A DNA stretch of 64,000 bases. It comes from Chryseobacterium sp. E1 (lineage in GTDB: Bacteria > Bacteroidota > Bacteroidia > Flavobacteriales > Weeksellaceae). The position numbers and the translations under genes were made by a program. The notes beneath the pieces were generated by a model. It was not told the DNA's origin. It did not search any database and saw nothing but the letters and a program-made list of their open reading frames with translations. Shown here one piece after another: positions 30,516 to 41,848 of the stretch. Positions within the stretch are counted from its first letter, which is position 1. Each line of letters starts with the position of its first letter. The stretch lies in assembly GCA_019203745.1 (NCBI GenBank), contig CP078104.1, positions 1,958,501 through 2,022,500 on the forward strand, in the 5' to 3' direction.

Positions 30516-32009
30516 ATGCTGACTATATTAAAAAAATACCTTCTGCATATTACATAATAGGCGTATTTCTATTGTGTCTAGCCTATGCTTTTCTCTCAAA
30601 TGACAGATTACCATTCAAATATGTAGATATTTTTGATGAAAAAAGTTATATTGAGATTGTTAGAAATTTTTCAAAAATTTTTTTGAACGAAGCTTTAATC
30701 CCTATTATATTTCCAGATTATTAATGCCGGGAATAGCTCATTTTATCCATAGTTTATTGGGGATAGCTTTTACGCTGCAAACTATTCAGGGTCTTTTTAT
30801 CATACTGAATGGGCTTGCAATTTTCATTTCGCTGTATTTCTATTACAAAATTGTGAAGATAAAAGGCTACAGTAAAAATATTACGATTCTTGGTTTTTGC
30901 TTCCTGTTTGTCAATTTCTTTGTGCTTAAATTATCAAACTACTATCCTATTCTTATGGATTTGTTTGGCTTTACTTCAGGAATTATTTTATACTATTATT
31001 ATACGATCAAAAACAGGACTGCATTTTTACTGATACTGATGATATCCATGTTTGTTTTCCCAACAACTTTTTTAATCGCAGTATCCCTTATTGCTTCCAG
31101 CTTTATTTCCTTTAATGAGAAAGGGCTTGCTATTGAAAAAAATTTCAATAAATATGTATATCTTGTTTTTGCGCTATGTATTGTATTTGAGCTCTTATAT
31201 CTATATTCAAATTACAACCTGTTTATAGCAGCTGCTAAAAAAGATTATACGGTGCAGTCTGCCTTATTCTTGATTCCTGTAACATTTATATTGCTAAACT
31301 CTTTTATCTTTTTCACCATCCGGTATATTCTGAATTTATTGAATGGGTTGAATATAAACCGAAAAGGATTTTTTCTCCGTATCTTATTTTCCCGTCAGTT
31401 ATTTTAGTCCTGTTTTTTGTTGTGAGTAAATTTATTACGGTTAATTTTAAAGATACCCGTACCCTGTCATCAGGTGAATTTTTATTTAATTTAATGTTTC
31501 AGGCATTTTCATTTCCTTTGAAATTCCTTATTACCCATTTTATATATTATGGGTTATTTGTAGTTTTTATCATATACTATCGTAAGTTATTCTTCTCTTA
31601 CGCAGCAAAAAACTCAGACTCATTCCTCAAAACAATAACCATACTTTTTTCCGTCTTCTTTATTTTAGGAACAGAAACAAGACAATTTTTACAATTTTTC
31701 CCTTTTATTGTATTTATATTTTTAGACAGTCTTAAGAAAGTAGATTTCAGCAGATATCAATTAGCCGGTATTTTCGTTTTTCAGTTGATCTGGTCAAGAT
31801 TCTGGTACAAGATTAATGTACCGGAAGGCTTCCTGGACAAAGCATTATCGGAAAGAAACTTTTTCGGATTTCCCGCTCAAAAATATTTTCAGTTTCAGGG
31901 GCCATGGCTCTCAACAAACAACTCAATGATATATGGTGTTATATTTATCCTTACTTTTATAACAGTTTCACTTATTCTGAAAAAGAATTCTTTTAACAAT
32001 AAAGTATAA
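30516..32009 (+). CDS. Multi-pass membrane protein of unknown family (possible GT-C or polymerase), frameshifted
   Basis: Very hydrophobic protein of about 497 residues with about 10 membrane segments (for example FLLILMISMFVFPTTFLIAV and IFFTIRYILNLL). It starts MLTILKKIPSAYYIIGVFLL at 30516. A periplasmic loop near the N-terminus (LPFKYVDIFDEKSYIEIVRN) carries acidic residues, in the place where GT-C enzymes have their catalytic Asp/Glu. Breaks lie near 30535, 30685 and 31370. Its position right after a GtrB-like transferase suggests that it uses the polyprenyl-phosphate sugar to modify or extend the glycan in the periplasm. The alternative is a Wzy-like polymerase. The family was not recognised. 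Confidence 0.6.
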
Positions 32010-32038
32010 CATCTGACATATTTAATAACAATTAACAA

Positions 32039-33143
32039 ATGATAAAATTCTTAGATCTTCAAAAAATAAACCTATTGCATCAGGAAGAAATTGAAGCAAA
32101 ACTTTCCCAGGTTTTTCGTTCCGGATGGTATCTGATGGGACAAGAACTTTCAAATTTTGAAGGTAACCTTTCAGGATATACCGGAGCCCGATATGCCCTT
32201 GGGGTAGCCAATGGTCTGGATGCATTACGCCTGATATTACGGGCTTATATAGAATTAGGAATCATGAACCCAGGTGACGAAATCATCGTACCTTCCAATA
32301 CCTATATTGCTTCCATCCTTGCTATTTCAGATAACGGACTGGTTCCCGTACTTGTAGAGCCGGATATTAACAATTACAACATTGATATCTCAAAAATCAA
32401 AGAAAAAATATCTTCAAAAACAAAAGGAATTCTAATTGTTCACCTGTATGGAAGAATCGTCTTTTCAGAAGAACTCCAGCAATTAGCCCAAACCCACAAC
32501 CTTAAGATCATTGAAGATAATGCCCAAACCATCGGAGCAGAATGGAATGGCAAAAATCAGGTAATCTGGGTGATGCTGCCGGATTCAGTTTTTATCCCGG
32601 GAAAACCTTGGAGCGCTTGGGGATGCAGGAGCAGTTACCACTAATGACGAAAAGCTTGCCGCTACTATAAAAGCTTTAGCCAATTACGGATCCAATCAAA
32701 AGTATGTAAATATATATCAGGGGCTTAATTCCAGGCTGGATGAAATTCAGGCAGCTGTTTTAGATATAAAACTGAAATATATAGATTCTGAAAATGATAC
32801 ACGAAGAAAAATAGCAAAACGCTATATTTCCGGGATTACCAACCTTGCAATAACACTTCCTGAATATCCTGAAAATGAAAAAGAGCATGTTTGGCACGTT
32901 TTTGTGATCAGAACAGCCCATAGAGATGCTTTACAGAAATATCTTGCAGAAAATGAAATTCAGACCCTGATACACTATCCGATTCCTCCTCATAAGCAGC
33001 AGGCATATAAAGAATGGAATGGTCTATCCTTCCCGATCAGTGAAAAAATTCATGAAGAAATATTAAGTTTGCCAATCTCCCCGGTAATGACGGAAGAAGA
33101 AGTTGAAAAAGTTATAGAAACTGTAAACAGATTTAAAATTTAA
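32039..33143 (+). CDS. fdtB: DegT/DnrJ/EryC1-family PLP aminotransferase (FdtB-like), frameshifted
   Basis: Adds the amino group at C3 of the FdtA product using glutamate and pyridoxal phosphate. It has the family motifs [45 protein letters not shown], and the PLP-pocket segment [18 protein letters not shown]. The Schiff-base lysine lies in [19 protein letters not shown], recovered after breaks near 32562 and 32605. The C-terminus ends [14 protein letters not shown]. The span is about 368 residues. The FdtA-FdtC-FdtB set is complete, so this is probably the 3-aminotransferase; transfer at C4 is less likely given the ketoisomerases. Confidence 0.92.
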
Positions 33144-33178
33144 CCCTCAAAAACTTGATTTCAATAAAGTAAAATATC

Positions 33179-34094
33179 ATGACAGAATTTCCTCTGGTTT
33201 CGATTTTATGCCTCAGCTATAACCAACAGCGGTTTCTAGTAGAGTCTTTAGAAAGTTTAAAATCTCAGACCTATCATAATATTGAGATCCTGATCTGTGA
33301 TGATTGCTCAAAAGATAATTCTGTAGAAATTATCAATAACTGGATCAAAGATCACCCTCAACTGAACATCCGGTTTATTCCTCATACCCGGAATCAGGGG
33401 ATTTGTAAGTCTTTGAATGAGCTATTGGCTGTTTCCAAAGGCAAATATCTTATTACCATAGCTCTTGATGACCTTATGGAGCCTGATAAAATAGAAAGAC
33501 ATGTTGCCATACTTGAAAACTCTTCCCTAAGGAAGCGTTGGTATTCTCAAATGCTTATATTATCGATGACAATTCAGTGCGTTTTCAAAATACTTTTATC
33601 CCTATTTTCATCAATATCTGAATATTGAATCAGGAAACTTTTAAAAAATTACTTGATTATAATTTTCTTCCTGCCATGTCATGTGTCACCAAATCTGCTT
33701 TGATAAAAGAGATCGGAGGATGGGATGAAAATTTAACGTTTGAAGATTATGATATGTGGCTCAGACTAAGCCAGAAGTATGACTTCATCTATGACGACAC
33801 CAAGTCATGCAGCTATAGAATGCACAGTACCAATACTCATAAAAAAATAACTTTTTAGCAGACTCATTCTTTGATATCTTCATCAAACACAAAGAGCAGC
33901 CTGAAATGAAAAAGAAAATACTGAAACTCATTCATGACGCTTACAGAGAAAATAAGCTGACCGAAAATCATAAAAAATTCCTTAGAGAGCTTGATCATAA
34001 AACACTTTCTGAAAAACTGATTCTGAAGAATGTGGGTAAATTCACCTATAATACATTACATTATCTTCAAAAGGTTTATTATAAAAGCTGGTAA
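33179..34094 (+). CDS. Family 2 glycosyltransferase, frameshifted
   Basis: GT-A fold transferase adding a sugar in polysaccharide assembly. It begins EFPLVSILCLSYNQQRFLVE and has the nucleotide-binding IEILICDDCSKDNSVEI and metal-binding ITIALDDLMEPDK. The C-terminal acceptor part contains LTFEDYDMWLRLSQKYDFIY and the Y-R-M-H-S-T-N motif common in these GT2 enzymes. Breaks lie near 33525, 33605 and 33845. It gives about 305 residues and ends YLQKVYYKSW. Donor and acceptor cannot be read from the sequence. Confidence 0.88.
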
Positions 34095-34193
34095 GTGAAT
34101 ATACAGATGTAGTATGATACTGCTTATCGGTAAAAATATTGCCTTAGAAACAAATGATCAAATTTATTTAACAGATAATTTAAGCACAGAAAT

Positions 34194-35299
34194 ATGAAAA
34201 TAAGACCAATCGCCATACATTTACCACAATACCATCCATTCCCGGAAAACGATGAATGGGGGAAAAGGGTTTACGGAATGGACGAACGTCACAAAAGCAA
34301 AACCTCTGTTTGAGAACCATTACCAGCCACATCTTCCATCAGATCTCGGATTTTATGACCTAAGGCTGGAAGAAGCAAGAATGGCACAGGAACTTCTGGC
34401 CAAGCAGTATGGAATCTATGGTTTTTGTTATTATCACTATTGGTTTAACGGGAAACGATTAATGCATGAGCCTATCGACAGAAAATTAAAAAATCCAAAA
34501 GAAGATCTGCCTTTCATGTTGTGCTGGGCCAATGAAAACTGGACCAGACGCTGGGATGGTAATGAGCATGAAGTACTGATTGAACAAAAGTATTCTGTAC
34601 AGGACGATGAAGATCATATTGATTTTCTTCTGCCTATATTCAAGGATCCAAGATATATCAAAGTAAATAACAAGCCCGTTATTGTTATTTATAAACCCAA
34701 TGTTTTTCCTAACATACAGGAAACTCTCAAATGCTGGAGAGAAAGAGCAAAAGAAGCCGGATTGGAATTATATATATGCCATATGGTTTCTCTTATCAAA
34801 AAGATTGGGATCAGTTAGTTGATGGCTTTGATGCAGCCGTTGATTTTGAACCTTTTGGAGTTCGCAGAAAAAGTGTATTTAAAGAAATGTGGGAAAGACG
34901 TGTACCCCAAAAAGAACAATTATAGACAAGATAAAGGGGCGCATTATAAAACAACCGGTAAAAAGAGATTCAACTCAGTTCCCTATAAGTGGATGGGGAA
35001 AATTTAATCCTTCAAAAGATTTTCAGTGCAAGCTCTACCCTTCTCTGGTTCCGGGATGGGATAACACTTCCAGAAGAGGAGAAAATCCTACTCTGATCTT
35101 AGAAGACTCTACACCTGAATATTTTGAACATTGGCTTTCTAATGTGAAGGCAGATTTTACGCCGTATTCCGAAGATGAAAACTTTATTTTCATTAATGCA
35201 TGGAATGAATGGGCAGAAGGCAACCACTTGGAACCCGACATGAAATTTGGAACGCAATATCTGGAATCCGTTAAGAAAATATTTTCCGATCAATTATGA
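34194..35299 (+). CDS. WbsX-like protein (GH99-type domain), first copy, frameshifted
   Basis: Belongs to the WbsX group found in O-antigen loci, with a GH99-like TIM-barrel fold and proposed glycosyltransferase or glycosidase activity. It starts at 34194 with IRPIAIHLPQYHPFPENDEW. Family motifs are [46 protein letters not shown], and the C-terminal [16 protein letters not shown] with the conserved Glu residues. Breaks lie near 34260 (net two bases at the W-W-G-K-G motif), 34786 and 34918. It is followed with a 4-bp overlap by a second copy, so the pair is a tandem duplication. Confidence 0.87.
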
Positions 35300-36395
35300 A
35301 AAAAATAAAACCACTTGCCTTTTACCTTCCCCAATATCACCCAGTTCCAGAAAATAACGAATGGTGGGGAAAAGGATTTACTGAATGGACAAACGTAAGC
35401 AAGGCCAAACCTTTGTTTGAAGGACACGACCAGCCTATATATCCTGCAGATTTAGGCTATTATGACCTTCGTCTTCCGGAAGTAAGAGAACAGCAGGCTC
35501 AAATGGCGAAAGAATATGGTGTACACGGGTTCATCTATTATCACTATTGGTTTGGAAGTGGCAAGCAATTATTAGAGCGTGTAGCCAATGACGTCTTACA
35601 ATCAGGAAAACCGGATTTCCCTTTCTGCTTCTGCTGGGCGAATGAAACCTGGTCAGGAATCTGGCATGGCCTTTCGGAAAAAATATTGGTAAAACAAACC
35701 TATCCGGATGAACAAGACTTGATCGCTCATTTCGAATATCTTCTCCCTTTTTTCAAAGACAGCCGATATATAAAAGTAGATAATAAACCAGTTTTCATTG
35801 TATACGATGCCAATCATCTGAATGAAGGTGATCCTTATTATATTACAAAATTCAGAGAACTGGCCAAAAAAACGGATTTGACGATCTATATTTCATGGCA
35901 TCCAATAAGCTTCCTGATGATATCGATTTCCAATCTTTGGGGTATGATGGTAAAATTTCCAATGCCTTTCACAAAGCATGGAACCCTCATATCCGAAAAA
36001 AAAGAATATATTTCTCATTCTCAATATTATAAGAACAGAATAAAAGGGTTAATAGGAATTAAGAAAAAGGAACAGCCAAAAGTCAGAATGCAGGATGCTA
36101 ATGCAGTAGTCAACGATTTACAGTTTGAAGACAGCAATGTAACAACCTACCCATGCATTTTACCTAATTGGGATAATACTCCCCGAAGTGGTTATAATGG
36201 AATTATACTGACTAACAATTCTCCGGAATTATTTGAACAGCAAATAGAAAAAGCCATTGCTTATCTGGACCATAAAAAGATTATCCTGAACAATTCTTAA
36301 TCGTAAAATCATGGAATGAATGGGCAGAAGGAAACATCCTGGAACCAGATAGAAGATATGGTTTCGCCTATTTGAACGCATTAAAAAAATATTGA
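35296..36395 (+). CDS. WbsX-like protein (GH99-type domain), second copy, frameshifted
   Basis: Paralogue of the preceding gene: [56 protein letters not shown] and [16 protein letters not shown]. Between about 35905 and 36000 the frame is shifted; [20 protein letters not shown] reads there in the other frame. Near 36270 another loss hides the ending [17 protein letters not shown], and the true stop is at 36393-36395. The two copies share the catalytic-region motifs but differ elsewhere, so they may act on different linkages. Confidence 0.86.
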
Positions 36396-36410
36396 ATAAA
36401 TACAGTCAAG

Positions 36411-37312
36411 ATGAGTAAATTCAGCATACTTATTGCTAATTATAATAATGGACATTTTTTCGAAGAATGTTACCAAAGCTTAATTGCTCAGACTGAAACA
36501 GACTGGGAAACCGTCATTTTAGATGATGGATCCACTGATAATTCTCTTGAGATTATAAAGAAAATCGTAGAAAACGATCCTCGTTTTAAAATCCATCAAA
36601 ACGGAGAAAATAAAGGAATTGGATACACAAAGAAGAAACTGATCTCTCTTGCAAAATCTGAAATATGCGGATTTCTTGATCCTGATGATGCATTGGTTCC
36701 TCATGCCCTGAAAATTGTTTTAAAAACCCATTCGGAAAATAAAGAAGCTGGTTTGGTATATTCTAATCTTGTATTTTGTGATGAGAATCTTAAGCCTCAA
36801 TCGGTTCATAAAGCGAAACAAATTACTGAATTAGATCAGTCTTATTACAATTTTAAAGGAGAGATATCAAGTTTCGCTGCTCTAAAAAAAAGTATATATG
36901 AAAAAACTGCAGGATAGATCCCTTTTTGAAAATTGCAGAAGATAAAGACTGGTACATGAAAATGTGTGAAGTTGCTCCAGTAAAATACATTGATGAAGAT
37001 CTGTATCTGTACAGAGTTCACCAAAATGGCATTTCTACCACGACCAATCAGGAGAAAGCTGTATTCTGGCACTGGGTAGCCATGATTAAAATGTCAGAAA
37101 GAAGAAACATCAGTATTGAAGACCTTTTCCTTGAAAGATATGTTCCAAAAAGTAAATATGAACAGGCGCTTTATAAGCTGGATCGTGTAAAGAAATCGAG
37201 ATGGGCTAAATTAGGTGATAAACTTGGATTGTTTAAATTTTTAAGCATTTATAAAAGTGCTGCAAAAGATAACACCTGCTTAATTAGAAAAAGAAAATAT
37301 GATTATTGGTAA
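36411..37312 (+). CDS. Family 2 glycosyltransferase, one frameshift
   Basis: GT-A transferase beginning MSKFSILIANYNNGHFFEEC, with WETVILDDGSTDNSLEI and the metal-binding EICGFLDPDDALVP. The second part has IAEDKDWYMKMCEVAPVKYI and LYLYRVHQNGIS. The break is near 36915 after SIYEKTAG, and the ending RKRKYDYW stops at 37310-37312. It is clearly paralogous to the enzyme at 42389, sharing the first 30 residues and the C-G-F-L-D-P-D-D-A block. The donor is unknown. Confidence 0.88.
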
Positions 37313-37940
37313 CGGAATTCTGGCTAATGCTGTAAGACCTTATGATAAAGAGGATGTCATTTATTTTGCATCCGGAGTTTCCAATTCACTGGAAACCAAC
37401 CCTTCTGAATTCGAAAGAGAAATCACTCTTTTGGAATCTACTATTGAAAAATTTCCTGAGAAAAAGCTGATCTATTTTTCCACATGCAGTATTTATGATC
37501 CTACCAAAACAGGCAGCCTTTATGTAGCACACAAGCTCAATGCAGAGAAAATCATTACTCAACAGTGCAAAAACTACGTCATTTTCCGGGTAGGAAACGC
37601 TGTAGGCCGTGGAGGAAATCCCAATACTCTCATCAATTTCCTGAAGAACTCTATTCTCACGGAAAAGGCGATCACCATTCACAGCAACGCACGACGAATA
37701 CTGATTGGCATAGATGACATTGGCTTATTCACAGAACATCATATAAAAGACCTCAACAAAGAAACCGTTAACCTTACTTTTCCTTACCAATATTCTCTCG
37801 CTGAGATTTTGTCTCAACTGGAAATTCATCTCGGTAAAAAAGCGGTTTACGAAAATATAAACGAAGGCTCTAATTATAATATTGAGTTTAATCCTCTTAC
37901 AGAATCTTTTTTGCAGGAATTTCTTCTGAAGACTACTTAA
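37299..37940 (+). CDS. Short NAD(P)-dependent sugar epimerase/dehydratase-like protein
   Basis: About 213 residues related to extended SDR sugar-modifying enzymes but shorter than the usual 300 or more. The N-terminal MIIGNGILANAV looks like a truncated nucleotide-binding turn (G-x-G-x-x-A). It has KLIYFSTCSIYDP with Ser/Thr before the active site, and YVAHKLNAEKI, a Y-x-x-x-K pair. Then come VIFRVGNAVGRGGNPNTLIN and a C-terminal helix region. It overlaps the preceding GT2 gene by 14 bp. The frame stops at 37940. One extra T near 37908 would instead give ISSEDYLKKLFSGYL, ending at 37966, and that span fits the one-base-loss pattern seen elsewhere. Substrate unknown. Confidence 0.75.
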   Translation: MIIGNGILANAVRPYDKEDVIYFASGVSNSLETNPSEFEREITLLESTIEKFPEKKLIYFSTCSIYDPTKTGSLYVAHKLNAEKIITQQCKNYVIFRVGNAVGRGGNPNTLINFLKNSILTEKAITIHSNARRILIGIDDIGLFTEHHIKDLNKETVNLTFPYQYSLAEILSQLEIHLGKKAVYENINEGSNYNIEFNPLTESFLQEFLLKTT

Positions 37941-37982
37941 AAAAATTATTCTCAGGCTATTTATAATATAAAAACATATTGA

Positions 37983-38802
37983 ATGACCAACAAAGTTTCC
38001 ATTATTGTTCCTAGTTTCAACCATGCAAAACATTTGGAAGAATGCATACAATCTGTTAAAAATCAATCCTACACTAACTGGGAATGTATTATTATAGATG
38101 ATGGTTCTACAGATGATACCCAAAGTACGGCCTCAAAGCTGACCGATGATAAAATACAATATATTCGTCAGGAAAACAGCGGAGTATCCAGTGCAAGGAA
38201 TAAAGGATTAAAAGCTGCTACAGGGGATTATATTCTACCATTAGATGCTGACGACACTCTTAATCCGCTCGCATTAGAAAAAATGCTGGAAGTATTTGAA
38301 AAAATAAAGACACATTAATTGTTTTTTCGGATACCGTGTATTTTGGCCATATTAATAAAACTTCCAATTTACAGGAAAATTCAGTATGAAAGAGCTATTA
38401 CTCCAAAATAGACTCTTTTGTACCTCTATGTTTCCTAAAAATACTTTGACCAAGGAATCGTTTTTGATGAAGAACTTATACACGGTTTCGAAGACTGGGA
38501 ATTTTGGATTCAACTGATTTCTTCCCACCGTGAGCTTCCTATTACTAAAATAGATTACCCGGTATTTAATTATAGAATGCATCCTGTAAACTCCAGAAAC
38601 AATGATATCATCAAAAATGATAACAAAAAGGAGATTATATACCACACTGTTTATGAAAAACACAAAGCGCTTTTCCATGAGTTTTTTCCAAGCTATATTG
38701 CGCTGCTCAATAGAAAACCTTCTATGAAAAAAAAAACTGGAGAAAATATACGGCAGCAAGCCATACAGAATATACAACTTTTTAATAAATTTATTCAGAT
38801 GA
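37983..38802 (+). CDS. Family 2 glycosyltransferase, frameshifted
   Basis: GT-A enzyme starting TNKVSIIVPSFNHAKHLEEC, with WECIIIDDGSTDDTQS, GVSSARNKGLKAATGDYILP and LDADDTLNP as donor- and metal-binding motifs. Between about 38305 and 38560 several single-base losses move the frame, with GFEDWEFWIQLISSHRELPI recovered there. Near 38735 a run of nine A differs from the frame by one. Correcting it gives the natural ending KPYRIYNFLINLFR with TGA at 38800-38802, overlapping the next ATG (ATGA). About 273 residues. Confidence 0.82.
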
Positions 38803-39628
38803 GTCAGTTTGTACATATTATAATGACAAGATTCAATGTTCCTACAAAAGGCTGGAACGAGACACGTTCAGGATTTAAACCACTTACAGAAGAATGGCTG
38901 GATGACCGCTTCAGGTTATTCAGAACTTACGTGCTTCCTTCCTATAAAAATCAGACCAACCAAAATTTCGTATGGCTAACGTTCTTTGATGTGAACACTT
39001 CTGATAAGTTCAGGAAAATCATTAAAGAGATCGAAACTGAATATCCTACTTTCAAAGCTGTATTTGTAGAAGATTTTGATGTCATGAAAACCAAAGCAGT
39101 AGAAATCATCCACAGTATTTTGCTCCGGATACAAAATTTGTTATTACCGGCGAACTGGATAATGATGATATGCTTCACAAGGATTATATAAAAACAGTAC
39201 AGGAACACTTCAAACCGGTTCATGACCTTGTCATAGATCTGAGAAGAGGATTTCAGCTTACCATGCTGCCGGACCGCAAAGCAATTGTAAAGCTTTATAA
39301 TGCCATTGCCAATCCGTTTGTAAATCTGGCCGAAAGTACAGACAGCTTCCAGACTGTTCTTAAGGAAAGAGCCCATAACTGCTTCCGTGATTATAAAAAC
39401 TTTTCTACTGAAGACAGTAAAGAAATGTACATTCAGATTGTTCACCAGTATAATTTAATGAATGCAACGTTCAAGCATAAAGCAGTTTCCGGAGTTGATT
39501 TTTCAGACTATGGAATGACGGAGGATACAACCTTTACTATTGATCATTTTAAAACACTTAAACACAATATTTCCCGTATTCCTTTTGTAATGGGACATAT
39601 TTTGAAAAGAGTATTCAATAAGAAATAG
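38799..39628 (+). CDS. Putative rhamnosyltransferase-like glycosyltransferase, one frameshift
   Basis: Resembles the putative rhamnosyltransferase family (Rhamno_transf) seen in polysaccharide loci. Motifs are FVHIIMTRFNVPTKGWNETR, PLTEEWLDDRFRLFRTYVLP, QNFVWLTFFDVNTSDKF and TGELDNDDMLHKDY (metal-binding DNDD), then DLVIDLRRGFQL. The break is near 39120; before it VKIIHS-type residues run in one frame and APDTKFVITGELDND in the next. The gene starts at 38799 in an ATGA overlap and ends GHILKRVFNKK. It shares RmlA/RmlB-derived sugars upstream, but no complete RmlC/RmlD was seen in this window, so a rhamnose donor is not assured. Confidence 0.7.
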
Positions 39629-39667
39629 GTTTTATTCAATATTAAATTAAAAAACAGACTGATTGAA

Positions 39668-40605
39668 ATGAAAATTTCCGTAATCATTCCCGTATACAAC
39701 GCTGAAAAATATGTTACTCAGGCTGTTGAATCTGCCCTTCAGTTCGATGAAGTATATGAGGTTGTTCTGGTAGAAGATAAATCTCCGGACAATGCACTGC
39801 AGGTATGCAGGAACTTGCCGGGAAACACAGCAGAGTAAAACTTTATCAGCACCCGGACCAAGGCAATCATGGCGCCGGAGCCAGCAGAAATCTGGGGATA
39901 GAAAAATCGGAAGGTGATTTCATTTCATTTCTGGATGCAGATGATTATTATCTTCCCAATCGTTTTGATGCAGAAAAAGAACTCTTTAAAAACAGTGATG
40001 TAGATGGTGTTTATGGAGCAATAGGCGTACATTATTATTCTGAAAAAGCGAAAGAACAGTATTATAAAGTCTTTGGAGACCGCTTAACCACTGTTTACAA
40101 AAAGCATCCTCCGAAAGATGTATTTCCCGGGCAACTTAATATGATAGGAACCTTCGGCCTTTTCAGCATAGATGCCCTGACCATCAGAAAAAGCTCTCTG
40201 AAAAACCTGCAATATTTCTTCAAAACCCATTTAAAATTACATCAGGACACAGAATTCCTGTTCAGACTCTCCTACTATCTGAATTTATATCCGGGAATTC
40301 TTGACAGCGCCGTAGCCGTAAGAGGAGTTCATGAGAATAACAGGATTACCAAGGTAGACAACAGGGAGATAAAACCAGCCTCAACAAGAGTTTTACTCTG
40401 GGAAGAGGTCAACAAATGGGCGGAAAGCGAAAATATGATTCCTGCAGAAATTAAACTCCACATCAGGAGAGTATATAGAAGCTTTCAGATCGCCAATGCC
40501 CCTTTTATTACAAAATGGGGAATGATTCTAAAATATATGTTTACTGATTACCGAAGCATAAGATCGGGGCTTTACAATATTAATTTCAGGAAAGATCTGT
40601 TCTAA
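39668..40605 (+). CDS. Family 2 glycosyltransferase, one frameshift
   Basis: GT-A enzyme starting MKISVIIPVYNAEKYVTQAV, with VYEVVLVEDKSPDNALQVC, then GAGASRNLGIEKSEGDFISF and LDADDYYLPNRF (metal-binding). The C-terminal part has FLFRLSYYLNLYPGILDSAV and RGVHENNRIT. The break is near 39800, at the junction to MQELAGKHSRVK. About 312 residues. It is the last gene of this plus-strand stretch and is followed by a palindrome and the convergent acyltransferase. Confidence 0.88.
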
Positions 40606-40614
40606 CCAAAACAC

Positions 40615-40634
40615 AAAACTAAATATTTAGTTTT
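40615..40634. terminator. Perfect AT-rich palindrome between convergent genes
   Basis: AAAACTAAAT/ATTTAGTTTT is a perfect 20-bp palindrome between the convergent GT2 and acyltransferase genes. It may act as a weak bidirectional terminator. The stem is AT-only except for one C-G pair on each side. Confidence 0.45.
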
Positions 40635-40652
40635 AAAAGAAAGTTTTAATTT

Positions 40653-41745
40653 TTATTGTTTTGAAAAGTGTATCTTTCTTAAAAGATTACGCATCGGCTT
40701 TTCGATAAACTGATAAAAAAGGCAGAGCTAAGCAGCATTACAATGATATATATCACAAATACAATATCGATGCTGAATGTATATTGCTGCCATTCTAAAA
40801 ATGCTCTCACAAGGTAGAGGACTGGAATATGAGTAATGTATATTCCATAACTGATCTCTCCAAGGTATTCCAGCGGCTTCAATGAAAAGAATCTGGTTAC
40901 CCATCCGTTATTGGCTGAGATCACAAAGATCGCAGGCACAAAAAGCAGTGCCATCAAACCATTATGATAGAAAAGCGGAACAAACATTAAAGTTACAAGG
41001 ATCAATAAAAAGAGTACAATAACCTGCCGATCGTAGTTTTTTTGCCTGTAATTTCTCACAAAAAAGATTCCCGCCAGATTCCCGATCAGAAATTCATTAA
41101 GGTGCCATAAAGGAAAATAATACAGAAACTCGTGGCTTTTGGTATGAGGCCCTTCGTAAGCTCCATATACCGGATACAGGTTAGAAAACACCTGAGTAAT
41201 CAGCCATAATCCAATGGCAGCAACCCAGATCATCTTATTTTTCCTGGAATAAAAATAATTGTATAAGAGAGGAAAAAGCAGATAGAAGAAAAATTCTACC
41301 GATATAGACCACCCCGGAAAATTGAGGATCATGGCCTCCCCGGTATCCAGCTCTGAATTCCCAAACTGTACAGCATCAGCTTATACCAGTCAAGCATCTG
41401 GGATCTTGTCATAAAATACAGCAAAAGCCCCAGAATATACAGCGGATAGATCCTGGCAAACCTGTTCTTATAGAACTCCAGATAGTCAATCTTATCTTTT
41501 TTATGATAAGCAATAATCATGATAAACCCCGAAAGGATAAAAAAATAGCTTACCCCTACATTGGCTCTCAGAAAAAGATTGGAAATATAATCGATCTTGT
41601 ATAAAAACATCTTTATTGAAATGGGAAATGACAATTGCCATAGCAGCAACAAATCTGGTAAATGTAATCTGACCTATCTTCACAGAAACACGGAATGCTT
41701 TACTTTATCAAAAACTATCTGCCCCCAATCTGCTGACAGTTCCAT
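40653..41745 (-). CDS. Membrane O-acyltransferase (acyltransferase 3, OafA-like), frameshifted
   Basis: Adds acetyl or other acyl groups to surface glycans from the inner membrane. Typical features are ITFTRFVAAMAIVISHFN (R/H-rich first span), VSYFFILSGFIMIIAYHKK, FYKNRFARIYPLYILGLLLY, WSISVEFFFYLLFPLLYNYF and a C-terminal FYQFIEKPMRNLLRK. About ten membrane segments. Breaks lie near 41690, 41600, 41350 and 40705. Restoring the last gives the stop at 40653. The start is taken at 41745 (MELSADWGQIVFDK), 28 bp downstream of a TATTTTTG box; the uninterrupted frame could instead start at GTG 41683. It is a minus-strand gene inside a plus-strand cluster. Confidence 0.82.
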
Positions 41746-41772
41746 TTCATTTAAAGTGTTAATTTTAAGGCA

Positions 41773-41780
41773 CAAAAATA
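41773..41780 (-). promoter_or_regulatory. -7 box of the acyltransferase
   Basis: TATTTTTG on the minus strand, 28 nt before the ATG at 41745. It supports that start over GTG 41683. Confidence 0.45.
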
Positions 41781-41811
41781 AGATTAATTATTATATTTCT
41801 ATAAAACAAAT

Positions 41812-41819
41812 TATATTTG
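41812..41819 (+). promoter_or_regulatory. -7 box of the downstream acetyltransferase
   Basis: TATATTTG on the plus strand, 29 nt before ATG 41849. It faces away from the acyltransferase promoter, so this is a divergent promoter pair. Confidence 0.5.
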
Positions 41820-41848
41820 TAACTACAAGTGTGAAAATAAATCCCAAT

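Noticed and set aside
38599..38760. Homopolymer runs (for example nine A near 38735) as phase-variation switches in glycosyltransferase genes
   Set aside because: Breaks of the same kind occur in infB, nusA and pckA, so the runs are explained by sequence error. Phase variation is not supported without accurate reads.
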